The notes: a model not told the origin generated them from the letters alone. Positions 45,010-57,348 are shown, counted from the first letter of the stretch. The stretch is 64,000 bases of DNA from Mytilus galloprovincialis (GCF_965363235.1 NC_134844.1:53440872-53504871); one strand, 5' to 3'. Made by a program: numbers and translations.

Positions 45010-46335
45010 TGTGCCCGTCGATGATATGTATTTCGTTTGCCACTGGACGTTAATCAGTCATACAAGTCCGGTCTGTGTTTATGTTACTTGTTTTCTGCAT
45101 CGATCTGATGAGTTAAGCCCTTTTTAGATATAATTTTTATAAAATAATAGTTTATTCGTATGTTATGCTGTTTTAGGTTAGTGAAGGGTTTGGAACCCAC
45201 ACACATGTTTAATCCCGCCACATTCTGTATGTGCCTGTCTCTAATCAGGTTTGGAACCCACACACATGTTTAATCCCGCCACATTCTGTATGTGCCTGTC
45301 TCTAATCAGGTTTGGAACCCACACACATGTTTAATCCCGCCACATTCTGTGTGTGTGTGTCTCTAATCAGGTTTGGAACCCACACACATGTTTAATCCCG
45401 CCACATTCTGTATGTGCCTGTCTCTAATCAGGTTTGGAACCCACACACATGTTTAATCCCGCCACATTCTGTATGTGCCTGTCTCTAATCAGGTTTGGAA
45501 CCCACACACATGTTTAATCCCACCACATTCTGTATGTGCCTGTCTCTAATCAGGTTTGGAACCCACACACATGTTTAATCCCGCCACATTCTGTATGTGC
45601 CTGTCTCTAATCAGGTTTGGAACCCACACACATGTTTAATCCCGCCACATTCTGTATGTGCCTGTCTCTAATCAGGTTTGGAACCCACACACATGTTTAA
45701 TCCCGCCACATTCTGTATGTGCCTGTCTCTAATCAGGTTTGGAACCCACACACATGTTTAATCCCGCCACATTCTGTATGTGTCTGTCTCTAATCAGGTT
45801 TGGAACCCACACACATGTTTAATCCCGCCACATTCTGTATGTGCCTGTCTCTAATCAGGTTTGGAACCCACACACATGTTTAATCCCGCCACATTCTGTA
45901 TGTGTCTGTCTCTAATCAGGTTTGGAACCCACACACATGTTTAATCCCGCCACATTCTGTATGTGTCTGTCTCTAATCAGGTTTGGAACCCACACACATG
46001 TTTAATCCCGCCACATTCTGTATGTGCCTGTCTCTTATCAGGAGCCGGTAATTCAGTTGTTGTTCGTTTGTTGCTGTATATCATATTTGCTTCTTTGTTT
46101 ATTGTATCGTTCATACATCAGACCATTAGTATTCTTGTTTAAATGTTTTTTGTTCGAATGGTTTTACTTTTGTCATATTAAATCCTGTATAATTACAGAC
46201 TGTGCAATAAGGATTTTGCTATTTGTGGAAGGCCGTCATGTGACCTACATTGTGTATCTGTCAACTCTTATATCATTTGGTCTGTGGTTGAGAGTTGTGT
46301 CATTTGCAATCATATCACATCTTCTTGTGTAAATC
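45010..46335 (+). repeat. Interspersed mussel repeat (CACATTCTGTATGT family) swollen by an internal array
   Basis: 5' part with GATCTGATGAGTTAAGCC, a tandem array, then GGAGCCGGTAATTCAGTTGT and a tail GTGTCATTTGCAATCATATC, ACATCTTCTTG. The order is that of 5470-5990; the piece holding CATGTTTAATCCCGCCACAT has been amplified. Confidence 0.75.
45188..46041 (+). repeat. 61 bp tandem array, fourteen copies
   Basis: Each unit begins GTTTGGAACCCACACACATG and contains CCCGCCACATTCTGTATGTG and TCTCTAATCAG. Copies differ at only a few bases (for example TGTCTG for TGCCTG), which argues for recent expansion. Unit starts run from 45188 to 45981 at exact 61-base steps apart from the first. Confidence 0.95.
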
Positions 46336-47342
46336 CATCATTCATCACTATAACTGTTTTTAATCATTTGATCTAATTATATTATTATGATGATGTACTT
46401 GCAAATATGTTGCTAATACCAATCAAAGTACTGGAGAACTGAACATCGGATGACATAGTGATGGTCTCAGAAAAAAAATAATATCTTTAGACCTGAGAGT
46501 AAGGTTACGGTATATACTAGATAACATTATCTTTTTTACTGAGACAAGTTCCTGTGTGGATGATGAATATATGACCGGAATAATATCCGCGTGTTTATAC
46601 ATTTTTGTACGAAATTCGTTTGGTAATCAGTGAAAAGCGGTAATATAACACCGGTACAGTATAATCTCTCAAGGTCACATCCGATGTAAAAATTACAAAC
46701 GATATTTGTGAATTACATATTATTTAATTTATTTTAAAGTTGTGGTTATAATCGGAAAATAATAATAACTCGTAAAATGTTATCAAAAACATAACATGAA
46801 TGAGTGAGTTAAGCCGTGAACAACATTTTGCTATATATAGATGGAAAAAACTGAATAAAATAGATACATGTAAATATGGTATTATAATGTGTAACACACC
46901 TTTACTAAATCTGTCGAATTAACTTTAACGGTCTCGTTTCAATTTTACGACTCCAGATGCTCTTTAATCAATTATCCTCGATGCCAAATTAATTGAAAAT
47001 ATATTCAAATTGAAACACTTGAAAACAAAACATGCTATTTAAGTTTCTTAAACATATGTATTTATAGTGGATTGGGAAACAAGTTATTGCAACTTATATT
47101 AGTCCCTTTCCACTTGGCGGAAAGTTTCTTTGTTGTTATTACTCCTATTCGTACGACCCAACAAGGTTCCAAGTGAAACGACCGAGGTTTGTAACTTAAA
47201 AACTGGAGAAGGCAACAGTGACGATGAATGTTAACTACTCTAATACAAGATGATACTTACTCATTAAAATTCAAAGTAAATTTTACATACTAATAATAGG
47301 TTTATATACAATACTGGTGTTGTGGATAGCTTTTGAATGAAA
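46336..47342. other. Flank with a SINE 3' fragment
   Basis: About 47063-47130, read in reverse, matches the last part of the SINE at 48746 (GTGGAAAGGGA, then CTTGTTTCCCAATCCACTAT). The rest is AT-rich and holds nothing recognised. Confidence 0.5.
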
Positions 47343-49476
47343 TCATTTCTTCGATAGATCAAAGTGTACACATGGGTTGGCATTATCTACCTCCCCTTTT
47401 ATGAGATTCAGTAATCTTTCAAGATCTTGGAAGTCATCGACGGCAAATAAGTGGTCAATAATTGGTTTACTGACATACGATGCAAGTTCTCTTTTGCCTT
47501 CGAGTGTAAAATCGCCAATCATTAATCCAAATACATCTGCTTTAGCGTGCAACGTTGGTAATACGGTTGAAATTGATCTTCCGCAGTTGGATTTTCCATC
47601 AGATACAATTAAAACTTCATGTTTGGTTCCTTGACGCGCACCTGAAACGACAATTTATGTACACTTGTATAGAATTGAAAAGCAAAGTTTTATTAACATA
47701 AAATGTTCATAGAAACAAATTTTAGGTGAATAACTATAATTCTTTAAACAAAATTAAACAGAAATATGTTATATCCACCGCCACCCCCACCCCCCCCACC
47801 CCCCCCCCCCCCAACCCCCACCCCACCCCACCCCACACACACAAACTAATAAATTTAAATGTTTACTGTGATATACACTGATAAAAAGTGTGTTTATTTG
47901 TTCGGATTTTTTTACCTGCAGGACATGTAACTGGGTGTATTCTTACCTTTAGACGATGTAAACATTTGTATTGCCTTATAAAAGGCATCTCCGGTACAGG
48001 TCATTCCATTTTGATATGGTACTGCCTGTATTGCTGCTTTGAGTTCTGCTATGCCATGCTTGTCATCAAAATCAAATTCTTCAACTGCGTTAGTAGAAAA
48101 CTGAATAAGTGCAGCTCGGTTATAGCCATTGAGTCTTATCGAATTGAAGGGATCTGGTACAGGGCATAACAGACCTATAAGTTCACCTGTTTGTCGTTTT
48201 GCAATTTCATAGCTACTAGAACCTATGCTACCAGACGAATCAATGATTATCAATAAATCTCTAAACAGACCAATCGGATCGGATCTTTTAACCATTCTTC
48301 GATGAGACGAATGAGGTTTCAGATTTCTCTGCAGAAAACCGGTGATGACTTGAGTGGCTGTTGCTTGAACAGTAGGTTTCTGTGCTGAAATTGATATTTA
48401 TTATAATTATGCAATATGTAATCATACATTGTATATGTAAACGTTCATAAACTAGAGTTAATCAACTTATTTTGAGTCATTTGTATTTATCGTACGTATA
48501 CTATAGTAAATGGAAATCATATGTTAATGAACTTTTTGTTTTACAAGGATAAACGCAATAATTTAAATGTATGTATTACACGATATATTCAATGTACATG
48601 TAGATGTGCATATATGCATTAACTAATTGCATGTGCTATTTTGTTTCAAAAGTTTCACAATCTTTATGAAACTTAATGATAGATGTCGACTTTAACACAT
48701 GTCTTTTACTTTTTTTCCCCATATGTCATTTATACAGAAAAAAAGGTAAGCTGTGGTGTAGTGGTTAGTGCATCGGACTACTAACTCAAAGGTTCCTGGT
48801 TCGATTCCCGTTCCGGGATGAAAATTTCAGGGACTCAATTTTCGGCTCTCCCTTGACACCATTAGCGAGTATGGTCTTGAGGAAACGATGATAGTCCGTC
48901 GGAAAGGGATGATAAATGACTGACCCGTGTTAGGAGAGAGCCATATCTCTTGCACATAAAAGACACCCTTGTAGATTTAAAAATAAAAAGAGCAGTCTAA
49001 TGCCGCTACAAGGCAGCACTCGCACCCGCAAAGTGGAAAGGGATTAATAGAAGCTGCAAAACTTGTTTCCCAATCCACTATACATAAATAGTTGTATGTT
49101 TAAACTGAAAAACTAATTTAAATAAAGTTAAATGAAAATGCAATGATTTTCACAATTCATTAATCATTATTGCACATGATATATAAAGTGTTGTGGAAAT
49201 ATGCATAACAATTGATGAAATCATTATAAATGATTTTACTTGTAACTTACAAGTGATCTCTGTAATTTCCGTATCATTAGGACATGGCTTGCCACCGTTG
49301 TCAGGATACCTAAGAATGACCCTTTCTTTACGCCGTTCTCCAAACCCGTAAACATCGCTCCACTCGCTCCATGGCGACATAAGACAGTCAACTTTTTTAT
49401 TGTTAAAGATAAAACTTTGACAAGAACCACACGTAAACGCCAAAATTATAAAAATCTGCCTAAAACAATTCATCAT
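47343..49476 (-). CDS. Secreted TSP1-like / von Willebrand A domain protein, three exons
   Basis: Exons 49476-49251, 48384-47947 and 47641-47343 join in phase with GT/AG borders to 320 residues ending in TGA. Residues 1-20 form a signal peptide (FIILAFTCGSCQS). Residues about 29-75 hold a thrombospondin-1-like segment (SPWSEWSDVYG, GKPCPND). A basic site RMVKR (about 105-109) precedes the VWA domain (about 117-305), which has an intact MIDAS DSSGS at 124-128, then a TCTGDAF block and IVSDGKSN. Such VWA proteins bind matrix or collagen; molluscs use many in byssus, shell and mucus. The specific role is unknown. The last Cys of the TSP1 segment is lost at the splice join, so a small unseen exon between exons 1 and 2 is possible. 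A plus-strand SINE lies in intron 1 and a G-rich tract (sense strand) in intron 2. Confidence 0.85.
47775..47843 (-). promoter_or_regulatory. G-rich tract in a 305-base intron (possible G-quadruplex)
   Basis: On the sense (minus) strand the intron contains runs GGGGTGGGGTGGGGTGGGGG and a longer run of about 15 G. At least six G-runs of four or more occur within 60 bases, enough for RNA or DNA quadruplexes. It occupies about a quarter of intron 2. Confidence 0.6.
48746..49075 (+). mobile_element. tRNA-derived SINE, intron 1 of the VWA gene
   Basis: A-box TGGTGTAGTGG at 48754-48764 and B-box GGTTCGATTCC at 48798-48808, 44 bases apart as in tRNA genes, are followed by a body of about 260 bases (GACTCAATTTTCGGCTCTCC, CCGCTACAAGGCAGCACTCG) and an end CCAATCCACTATACATAAAT. 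It is antisense to the host gene. Not a functional tRNA: the acceptor strands do not pair. Confidence 0.75.
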
Positions 49477-49479
49477 GAA

Positions 49480-51105
49480 TTCGCTGTCTAAAAATTAATA
49501 CTTTGCAAATGTGTTCACTTATATCCAAACGCGTACATGTATTCCCCAAAAATGTTTGATACATACAAAGCATTAAAAAAATTATACTTTTATACTAATC
49601 CGCTTTCCGCGAACCTTGAATAGGCAACAAAATAACAACTTTTGAGGTGTGTTTTAATATAACAAACGAAGTAACACATATATTGTTTTTGTGAGTCGTA
49701 TTTTCTACATAGGAAAGCATTAGGGTTGGGTTCTGTTTGTTTCTGCTTTAATTTCCTCATATGTCTATGTAGACATGTACGGGGTCGACATGCATTTTTA
49801 GCAGCCAAAACATGATAATGTACATGCAAATTGATACATGTAACAAGTTTTTCTCGATTGATTGACTGTTTGCTTTACATCCAGTGGCAAATATTTCAAG
49901 CATGCTAACGATGAGAACAACTGATGCATGTTAGGTAGGCCCTATAGTTGATAAGTCAACGTCGGTGAAGGGCTAAATTAAGAATTTCACCGGCATATAC
50001 TATATCTGATAAGTAATTAGCACGTTTGAAACAATAGGCAGATTTGGTTTTTACTATACGCATGCATTTTCAATACCAAATGTTTTAAAGGCGTTGAGTT
50101 AAATAAAATATCCACTGCAGTTGCTTTCCGAAATTTCAGAAAAGAATTCATAGTAACAAATGAGCTAATTAGTAAACAATATACTAGTAAAGGAAAAAGG
50201 TCTATCCTTCTTTGAGTGGTGTTTAACGCCTCATTCGACTTTGATAAAACTTCAGATCTATCGTTACTCGCCAATTCGTCGAAGAGTATAAGAAAATAAG
50301 AGATCTTTATTTAAAAAAATGATTGTCTCAAGGCATTTCATCTTCCACCATAATGAACACTGGCCGCCATAATATACATGTAGCCAAGTGTTCTTGGAAT
50401 GGGCTTAAACACCAACAATCAATCATGTCGTGACCTTTTATAGCTGATTATACGGTTAAGGGTTTGCTCATTGTTGAGGGTCGTATGGTGACATATAGTC
50501 GATTTAATTATCTTCGTTCAGACTACTTGAAATTGGTTTCTCATTTGGCAATCAATCTAAAAATATGTATGTTAAAGAGGATTTCTAAAATTTGACAATA
50601 TAGAAAGAGGCAACATAGATTTAGATAGAGGAACGGGGAGGCAAACTAATTAGAAGTGTGAGTTAAACAACGCTTCAATTTTACGAAATAAATTTTCGTA
50701 TTATCTGTTCATCTTTATCAGATATAACTGACAGCCAGGAGTTAAACCCTAGAATGTGTTATTTTGTTAGATACGTATAATGTATTAAATAGTCACCAAC
50801 TATTACATTTATGTTCTAATTCATAACTTCAAGCGAACATAAATCATTTACAAAAATAAACTCAACACCTTTGAATGGGATCAGCTCGCCTAACAGCGTG
50901 CAGCAAAGCTTTAATTTTATTAAAGACAAATGCAAAATACTAAATGTTCATCAGTGTTACTGTCTGCCTAGGCCGCTGCATGTAACGAACACAAAAATTA
51001 ATCTACAAAGATAAAAGCAATTTTCATTATGTACTCAAAGACAGATCGAGTATATTTTTCTGACGAGATGGTGCACAATTATTGTACATAGTTTTTTTTA
51101 TGTTA
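49480..51105. other. Intergenic; one repeat piece and one possible small exon
   Basis: 50430-50565 is a plus fragment of the CACATTCTGTATGT family (ACCTTTTATAGCTGATTATA, TTGTTGAGGGTCGTATGGTG). About 49860-49930 resembles a repeat with CCAGTGGCAAATATTTCA also seen near 38150. A minus frame at 50274-50017 is listed separately. Otherwise nothing recognised. Confidence 0.4.
50017..50274 (-). CDS. Unrecognised 85-residue frame with one membrane segment
   Basis: Starts MASNDRSEVLSKSNEALNTT and has a hydrophobic stretch LFPLLVYCLLISSFV (about residues 27-41), as in a type II membrane protein or the first exon of one. Composition looks more like a real protein than most random frames here, but no family is recognised and no convincing donor site follows. 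It may equally be chance. Confidence 0.2.
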   Translation of the reverse strand: MASNDRSEVLSKSNEALNTTQRRIDLFPLLVYCLLISSFVTMNSFLKFRKATAVDILFNSTPLKHLVLKMHAYSKNQICLLFQTC

Positions 51106-51109
51106 AAAC

Positions 51110-54100
51110 TAGAGGCTCTAAAGAGCTGTGTCGCTCACCTTGGTCTATGTGAATATTAAACAAAGGAAGCAGATGGATTCATGACAAAATTGTGTTTTGG
51201 TGATGGTGATGTGTTTGTACATCTTACTTTACTAAACAGTCTGGCTGTTTACAATGATCTCTATCTATAATGAACTTGGCCCAGTAGTTTCAGTGGAAAA
51301 TGTTAATAAAAAATTATAAATTTTATGAAAATTCTTAAAAATTGACGATAAAGGACAATAACTCCTTAGGGGGTCAATTGACCATTTCGGTCATGTTGAC
51401 TTATTTGTAAATCTTCCTTTGCTGAACATTATTGCTGTTTACAGTTTATCTCTATCTATAATAATATTTAAGATAATAACCAACTAGAGGCTCTCAAGAG
51501 CTTGTGTCGCTCACCTTGGTCTATGTGCATATTAAACAATGGACACGGATAAATTCATGACAATATTGTGTTTTTGTGATCATGATGTGTTTGTAGATCT
51601 TACTTTACTTGACATTCTTCTTGCTGCAATTAGCTCTATCTATAATGAACTTGGCTCAGTAATTACAGTGGAAAATATATTCTAAAAATTTACAAAAGTT
51701 TACAAAAATTTATGAAAATTGTTAAAAAATGACTATAAAGAACAATAACTCCTGAAGGGGTGAACTGACAATTTTGGTTATGTTGCCTTATTTGTAGATC
51801 TTACTTTGCTGAACATTATTGCTGTTTACAGTTTATCTCTATCAATTATAATATTCAAGATAATAACCAAAAACTGCAAAATTTTCTTAAAATTACTAAT
51901 TCTGGGGCAGCAACCCAACAACAGGTTGTCTGTTTTGTCTGAAAATTTCGGGGCAGATAGATCTTGACTTGATCAACAATTTATCCCCGTCAGATTTGCT
52001 CTAAATGCTTTGGTTTCAGAGATATAAGCCAAAATCTACATTTCGCCCCTATGTACTATTTTTAGCCATGGCTGCCATCTTGGTTGGTTGGCAGGTCACG
52101 CCACACATTTTTAAAACTAGATACCCAAATGATGATTGTTGCCAAGTTTGGTTAAATTTGGCCCAGTAGTTTCAGAGGAGAAGATTTTTTAAAGGAATAC
52201 TAAAATTTTAGAAAAATGGTTAAAAATTTACTATAAAGGGCAATAACTCCTTAATGGGTCAACTAACAATTTTGGTTATGTTGACTTATTTGTAGATCTT
52301 ACTTTACTGAACATTATTGCTGTTACAGTTTATCTCTATCTATAATAATATTCAAGATAATAAGCAAAAACTGCAAAATTTCCTTAAAATTACTAATTCA
52401 GGGGCAGCAACCCAACAACAGGTTGTCCGATTTGTCTGAAAATTTTAGGGCAGATAGATGTTGACCTGTTAAACAATTTCTTTCCTGTCAGATTTGCTCT
52501 AAATGCTTTGGTTTCATAGATATAAGCCGAAATCTACATTTCGCCCCTATGTACTATTTTTAGCCATGGCGGCCATCTTGGTTAGTTGGCCGGTTCACCG
52601 GACACATTTTTTAAACTAATTATCCAAATGATGATTGTGGCCAAGTTTGGTTAACTAAAATTTGGCCCAGTAGTTTCAGAGGAGAAGATTTTTTAAACGA
52701 ATACTAAAATTTTAGAAAAATGATTAAAAATTAACTATAAAGGGCAATAACTCCTTAATGGGTCAACTAACAATTTTGGTTATGTTGACTTATTTGTAGA
52801 TCTTACTTTGCTGAACATTATTGCTGTTTACAGTTTATCTCTATCTATAATAATATTCAAGATAATAAGCAAAAACTGCAAAATTTCCTTAAAATTACTA
52901 ATTCAGGGGCAGCAACCCAACAACAGGTTGTCCGATTTGTCTGAAAATTTCAGGGCAGATAGATCTTGACCTATTAGATTATTTTACCCCCATGTCAGAT
53001 TTGCTCTAAATGCTTTGGTTTTAGAGTTATAAGCCAAAATCTACATTTTACCCCTATGTTCTATTTTTAGCCATGGCTGCCATCTTGGTTGGTTGGCAGG
53101 GTCACACTACACATTTTTTAAACTAGATTCCCAAATGATGATTGTGGCCAAGTTTGGATTAATTTGGCCCAGTAGTTTCAGAGGAGAAGATTTTTGTAAA
53201 AGATAACTAAGATTTACGAAAAATGGTTAAAAATTGACTATAAAGGGCAATAACTCCTAAAGGGGTCAACTGACCATTTCGGTCATGTTTTCTTATTTGT
53301 AAATCTTACTTAAAAGTTTGCTGAACATTATTGCTGTTTATAGTTTATCTCTATCTATAATAATATTCAAGATAATAAGCAAAAACTGCAAAATTTCCTT
53401 AAAATTACTAATTCAGGGGCAGCCACCCAACAACAGGTTGTCCGATTTGTCTGAAAATTTTAGGGCAGATAGATATTGACCTGTTAAACAATTTCTTCCC
53501 TGTCAGATTTGCTCTAAATGCTTTGGTTTCATAGATATAAGCCGAAATCTACATTTCGCCCCTATGTACTATTTTTAGCCATGGCAGCCATCTTGGTTAG
53601 TTGGCCGGTTCACCGGACACATTTTTTAAACTAATTATCCAAATGATGATTGTGGCCAAGTTTGGTTAACTAAAATTTGGCCCAGTAGTTTCAGAGGAGA
53701 AGATTTTTTAAACGAATACTAAAATTTTAGAAAAATGATTAAAAATTAACTATAAAGGGCAATAACTCCTTAATGGGTCAACTAACAATTTTGGTTATGT
53801 TGACTTATTTGTAGATCTTACTTTGCTGAACATTATTGCTGTTTACAGTTTATCTCTATCTATAATAATATTCAAGATAATAAGCAAAAACTGCAAAATT
53901 TCCTTAAAATTACTAATTCAGGGGCAGCAACCCAACAACAGGTTGTCCGATTTGTCTGAAAATTTCAGGGCAGATAGATCTTGACCTATTAGATTATTTT
54001 ACCCCCATGTCAGATTTGCTCTAAATGCTTTGGTTTTAGAGTTATAAGCCAAAATCTACATTTTACCCCTATGTTCTATTTTTAGCCATGGCTGCCATCT

Positions 54101-54835
54101 TGGTTGGTTGGCAGGGTCACACCACACATTTTTTAAACTAGATTCCCAAATGATGATTGTGGCCAAGTTTGGATTAATTTGGCCCAGTAGTTTCAGAGGA
54201 GAAGATTTTTGTAAAAGATAACTAAGATTTACGAAAAATGGTTAAAAATTGACTATAAAGGGCAATAACTCCTAAAGGTGTCAACTGACCATTTCGGTCA
54301 TGTTTTCTTATTTGTAAATCTTACTTAAAAGTTTGCTGAACATTATTGCTGTTTATAGTTTATCTCTATCTATAATAATATTCAAGATAATAACCAAAAA
54401 CAGTAAAATTTCCTTAAAATTACCAATTTAGGGACAGCAACCCAACAACGGGTTGTCCGATTCATCTGAAAATTTCAGGGCAGATAGATCTTGACCTGAT
54501 AAACAATTTTACCTCTTGCAGATTTGCTCTAAATGCTTTGGTTATTCAGTTATAAGCCAAAAACTGCATTTTACCCCTATGTTCTATTTTTAGCCATGAC
54601 GGCCAACTTGGTTGGTTGGCTGGGTCACCGGACACATTTTGTAAACTAGATACCCCAATGATGATTGTGGCCAAATTTGGTTTAATTTGGCCCAGTAGTT
54701 TCAGAGGAGAAGATTTTTGTAAAAGTTAACGACGACGGACGACGACAGACGACGGACGACGACGGACGACGGATGACGGACGCAAAGTGATGGGAAAAGC
54801 TTACTTGGCCCTTCGGGCCAGGTGAGCTAAAAACG
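51110..54835 (+). repeat. 3.7 kb array of about 505 bp monomers (bivalve repeat element)
   Basis: The block GATTTGCTCTAAATGCTTTG recurs at about 51988, 52494, 52990, 53506, 54013 and 54521, giving monomers of about 500-515 bases. Every second monomer is more alike: TTGGCCGGTTCACCGGACAC at 52587 and 53603, and CTTACTTAAAAGTTTGCTGA at 53305 and 54318, show a 1013 bp duplication of a two-monomer unit. Outer ends are CTAGAGGCTCTAAAGAGC (51110) and GCCCTTCGGGCCAGGTGAGC (54811). A GACGACGGAC microsatellite lies near 54729-54785. No protein is encoded. Confidence 0.85.
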
Positions 54836-54889
54836 GGGAACGAAGAAACGTAAACAATGATGTTTATCATGCAATCGTATAAAAATATT

Positions 54890-55145
54890 TCTCCGATGAG
54901 TTGGATAAAAGAGGGACGAAAGATACCAAAGGGAAAGTCAAACTCATAAATCTAAAACAAACTGACAACGCCATGGCTAAAAATGAAAAAGACAAACAGA
55001 AAAACAATAGTACACATGACACAACATAGAAAACTAAAGAATAAACAACACGAACCCCACCAAAAACTAGGGGTGATCTCAGGTGCTCCGGAAGGGTAAG
55101 CAGATCCTGCTCCACATGTGGCACCCGTCGTGTTGCTTATGTGAT
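54890..55145 (-). repeat. Interspersed mussel repeat (CACGACGGGTGCC family), well preserved
   Basis: AAAGAGGGACGAAAGATACC, CTGACAACGCCATGG, ACAACACGAACCCCACC, GGGTGATCTCAGGTGCTCCG and GTGGCACCCGTCGTGTTGC. Begins 55 bases after the 3.7 kb array. Confidence 0.7.
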
Positions 55146-55359
55146 TACAAATCCTGTAAATAGTCTACATTCATGAAAGGGAAGGGGATTGTAGTTACGA
55201 CGTAAGGAACATATCCGATATAACCTTTCTATCCACCTCGATATTTGTACATGTAACTTTTTATCAGTAAAAAATATAGAAAATCTGCTATTATATAGTA
55301 AAGTAATAGGAACTGATTTTTTTCTTATAAATTCTAAAGTGCCCTTACTACAGTGACGT

Positions 55360-55670
55360 CATTTAGAACTGTTCTACAGTCCTGACTGATTTAGTCAGTT
55401 CTGCTGACAGTTCTACGGTTAGAACTGATTTGGACAGTTCTACCTAGAACAGTTTAAGACAGTTCTACCCTAGAACTGATCCTGACAGTTTTACCTAGAA
55501 CTTGATTTAGTCAGTTCTACCTAAAACTGATTGTGACAGTTCTACTTAGAACAGTTCTAGGTACTGCGGAACTGTTCTAGGACAGGTTATAACAGTTCTA
55601 TGACAGGTTATAACAGTTCTATGACAGATTATTCTGACAGTTCTAATGAGAGGTTAGAAGTGATCTCCAC
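55360..55670. repeat. Degenerate array of AGAACTGTTCT-type palindromes
   Basis: About 15 occurrences of CAGTTCTA or TAGAACTG halves in both orientations, spaced about 18-30 bases, including GGAACTGTTCTAGG and AGAACAGTTCTAGG. It resembles steroid-receptor half-sites superficially, but the three-base spacer of such elements is absent. Likely a decayed minisatellite. Confidence 0.65.
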
Positions 55671-55679
55671 TGTATTATG

Positions 55680-56388
55680 AATCAATTTAAAGATTCTGTT
55701 TTTACTCACATTATTCACAATAAACAAAAATAACATAAAAAAAATATATCAACTCGGGTGGGAGGGTGGGAAACTTTACTGCACCAAAAGCGAACCTCGA
55801 ATGACAATATCTTAAATTCGCACAAACGCCAAAAGTACAGCACGAAATATTTGAATTGACCTTATTCAAATATTATGGTCAGTTCTAACTCGACAAATGA
55901 AAAATATTTAACCTATTATATACTTTCAACACGTGTATAGTTATAAACAAATACACGTGGTACTGTTTACATACCAGTGTACGTAACTTTAATAAATATA
56001 TGTATATTCATCGTTTATAAGCCTGTCTGTCGCTTTTTAATTCACATACAAATAAAAATCCTTTTAGAACGATTACATTTTATTGCGTTTGCTAGTATTT
56101 TGATTTTCATCTCCGCATAAACTTGTTTTACACGACACTTTTAACCTTATTAATACATTCAAATTGTTTCCTCGTATAGGAAATGCGTTTTTCAAATACA
56201 AATAATACATGTTTAAGTACATGAATGATTTAGGTTTAAATTTTATATTAAGTCGTAATTTATTAACTCCCCCTGTTGACCAAGATTTTATGTAGTCTAC
56301 TAAATTATAGTATACACTTGGATTAGGTGTTAGCAAATATTTCTTGCCTTGTAAGCAATTCCTTGCATTTGTTTAGGTTTGACTTCGA
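55680..56388. other. Intergenic, nothing recognised
   Basis: AT-rich. The minus frame 56336-56073 (87 residues, starting MLTPNPSVYYNLVDYIKSWS) matches no family I know and has no splice context I trust. Confidence 0.35.
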
Positions 56389-56389
56389 T

Positions 56390-57235
56390 AGATGGATGTA
56401 AAGAAGACGGTGTGGTATGATTGCTAATGAGACAACTCTTCACAAGAGACCTAATGACACAGAAATTAACAACTATAGGTCACCGTACGGCCTTCAACAA
56501 TGAGCAAAGCCATACCGCATAGTCAGCTATAAAAGGCCCCGATACGACAATGTAAAACAATTCAAACGAGAAAACTAATGGCCTAGTTTATGTACAAAAA
56601 TGAACGAAAAACAAACATATAACACATAAACAAACGACAACCACTGAAATACAGGCTCCTGACTTGGGACAGGCATATACATACAGAATGTGGCGGAGTT
56701 AAACATGTTAGCGGGATCCCAACCCTCCCCTACCTGGGACAGTGGTGTAACAGTACAATATAGGTACGAACTATAACAAGAATGTGTCCTCAGTACACGA
56801 ATGCCCCACTCGCACATTCATTTTCTATGTTCAGTGGACCGTGACATTGGGATAATAACTCTAATTTGGCATTAAAATTAGAAAGATCATATCATAAGGA
56901 ACATGTGTACTAAGATTGAAGTTGATTGGACTTCAACTTCATCAAAAACTACCTAGACCAAAAACTTTAACCTGAAGCGGGACAGACGGACGAACGGACG
57001 AACGGACGCACAGACCAGAAAACATAAAGCCCCTCTACTATCGTAGGTGGGGCATAAAAATCAGTTGTAAAAGGCTTAACTCATCCAATGGATAAAAATA
57101 CAAATACTACAAAAACAAGCGGACGTGGCCGGTTACTTGTACATCCCAACAACAAAGAGTCACTATTAAGTAAGTACTGATCTGAGAGTACTCCCAGTTA
57201 CTGTCAGCTAGTTCAAAGCCACTAAATAACAGAGG
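56390..57235 (-). repeat. Interspersed mussel repeat (CACATTCTGTATGT family), full length, interrupted
   Basis: Inverted relative to 5470-5990: GATTGCTAATGAGACAACTC, GGTCACCGTACGGCCTTCAA, GGCTCCTGACTTGGGACAGG, ATCCCAACCCTCCCC, then after an insertion (56766-57055) AGGCTTAACTCATCCAATGG and GTACTCCCAGTTACTGTCAG. The best full-length copy in the window once the insertion is ignored. Confidence 0.75.
56766..57055. repeat. Mussel repeat with GACGGACGAACGG motif, nested
   Basis: ACAAGAATGTGTCCTCAGTA, GCCCCACTCG, CTAATTTGGCATTAAAATTA, GACGGACGAACGGACG and CTACTATCGTAGGTGGGGCA, as at 37340-37665. It splits the surrounding repeat, so it inserted later. Confidence 0.75.
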
Positions 57236-57348
57236 TTTTTATAAATATTTTTTGATAATATCAGTAACATCTATACTAGTATCTATTATTTTTACTTTTT
57301 TGTGTCTTTCAATTTCTGAGTTCAGTCCTACATTTATTTATATTGCAT

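Noticed and set aside
45188-46041. CRISPR-like regular spacing
   Set aside because: The whole 61-base unit is repeated, with no variable spacers, in a eukaryotic repeat.
48746-48820. tRNA gene
   Set aside because: A and B boxes are present but no cloverleaf closes, and the SINE body follows directly.
55360-55670. Glucocorticoid-type response elements
   Set aside because: The half-sites abut without the three-base spacer, and molluscs lack a classical glucocorticoid receptor.
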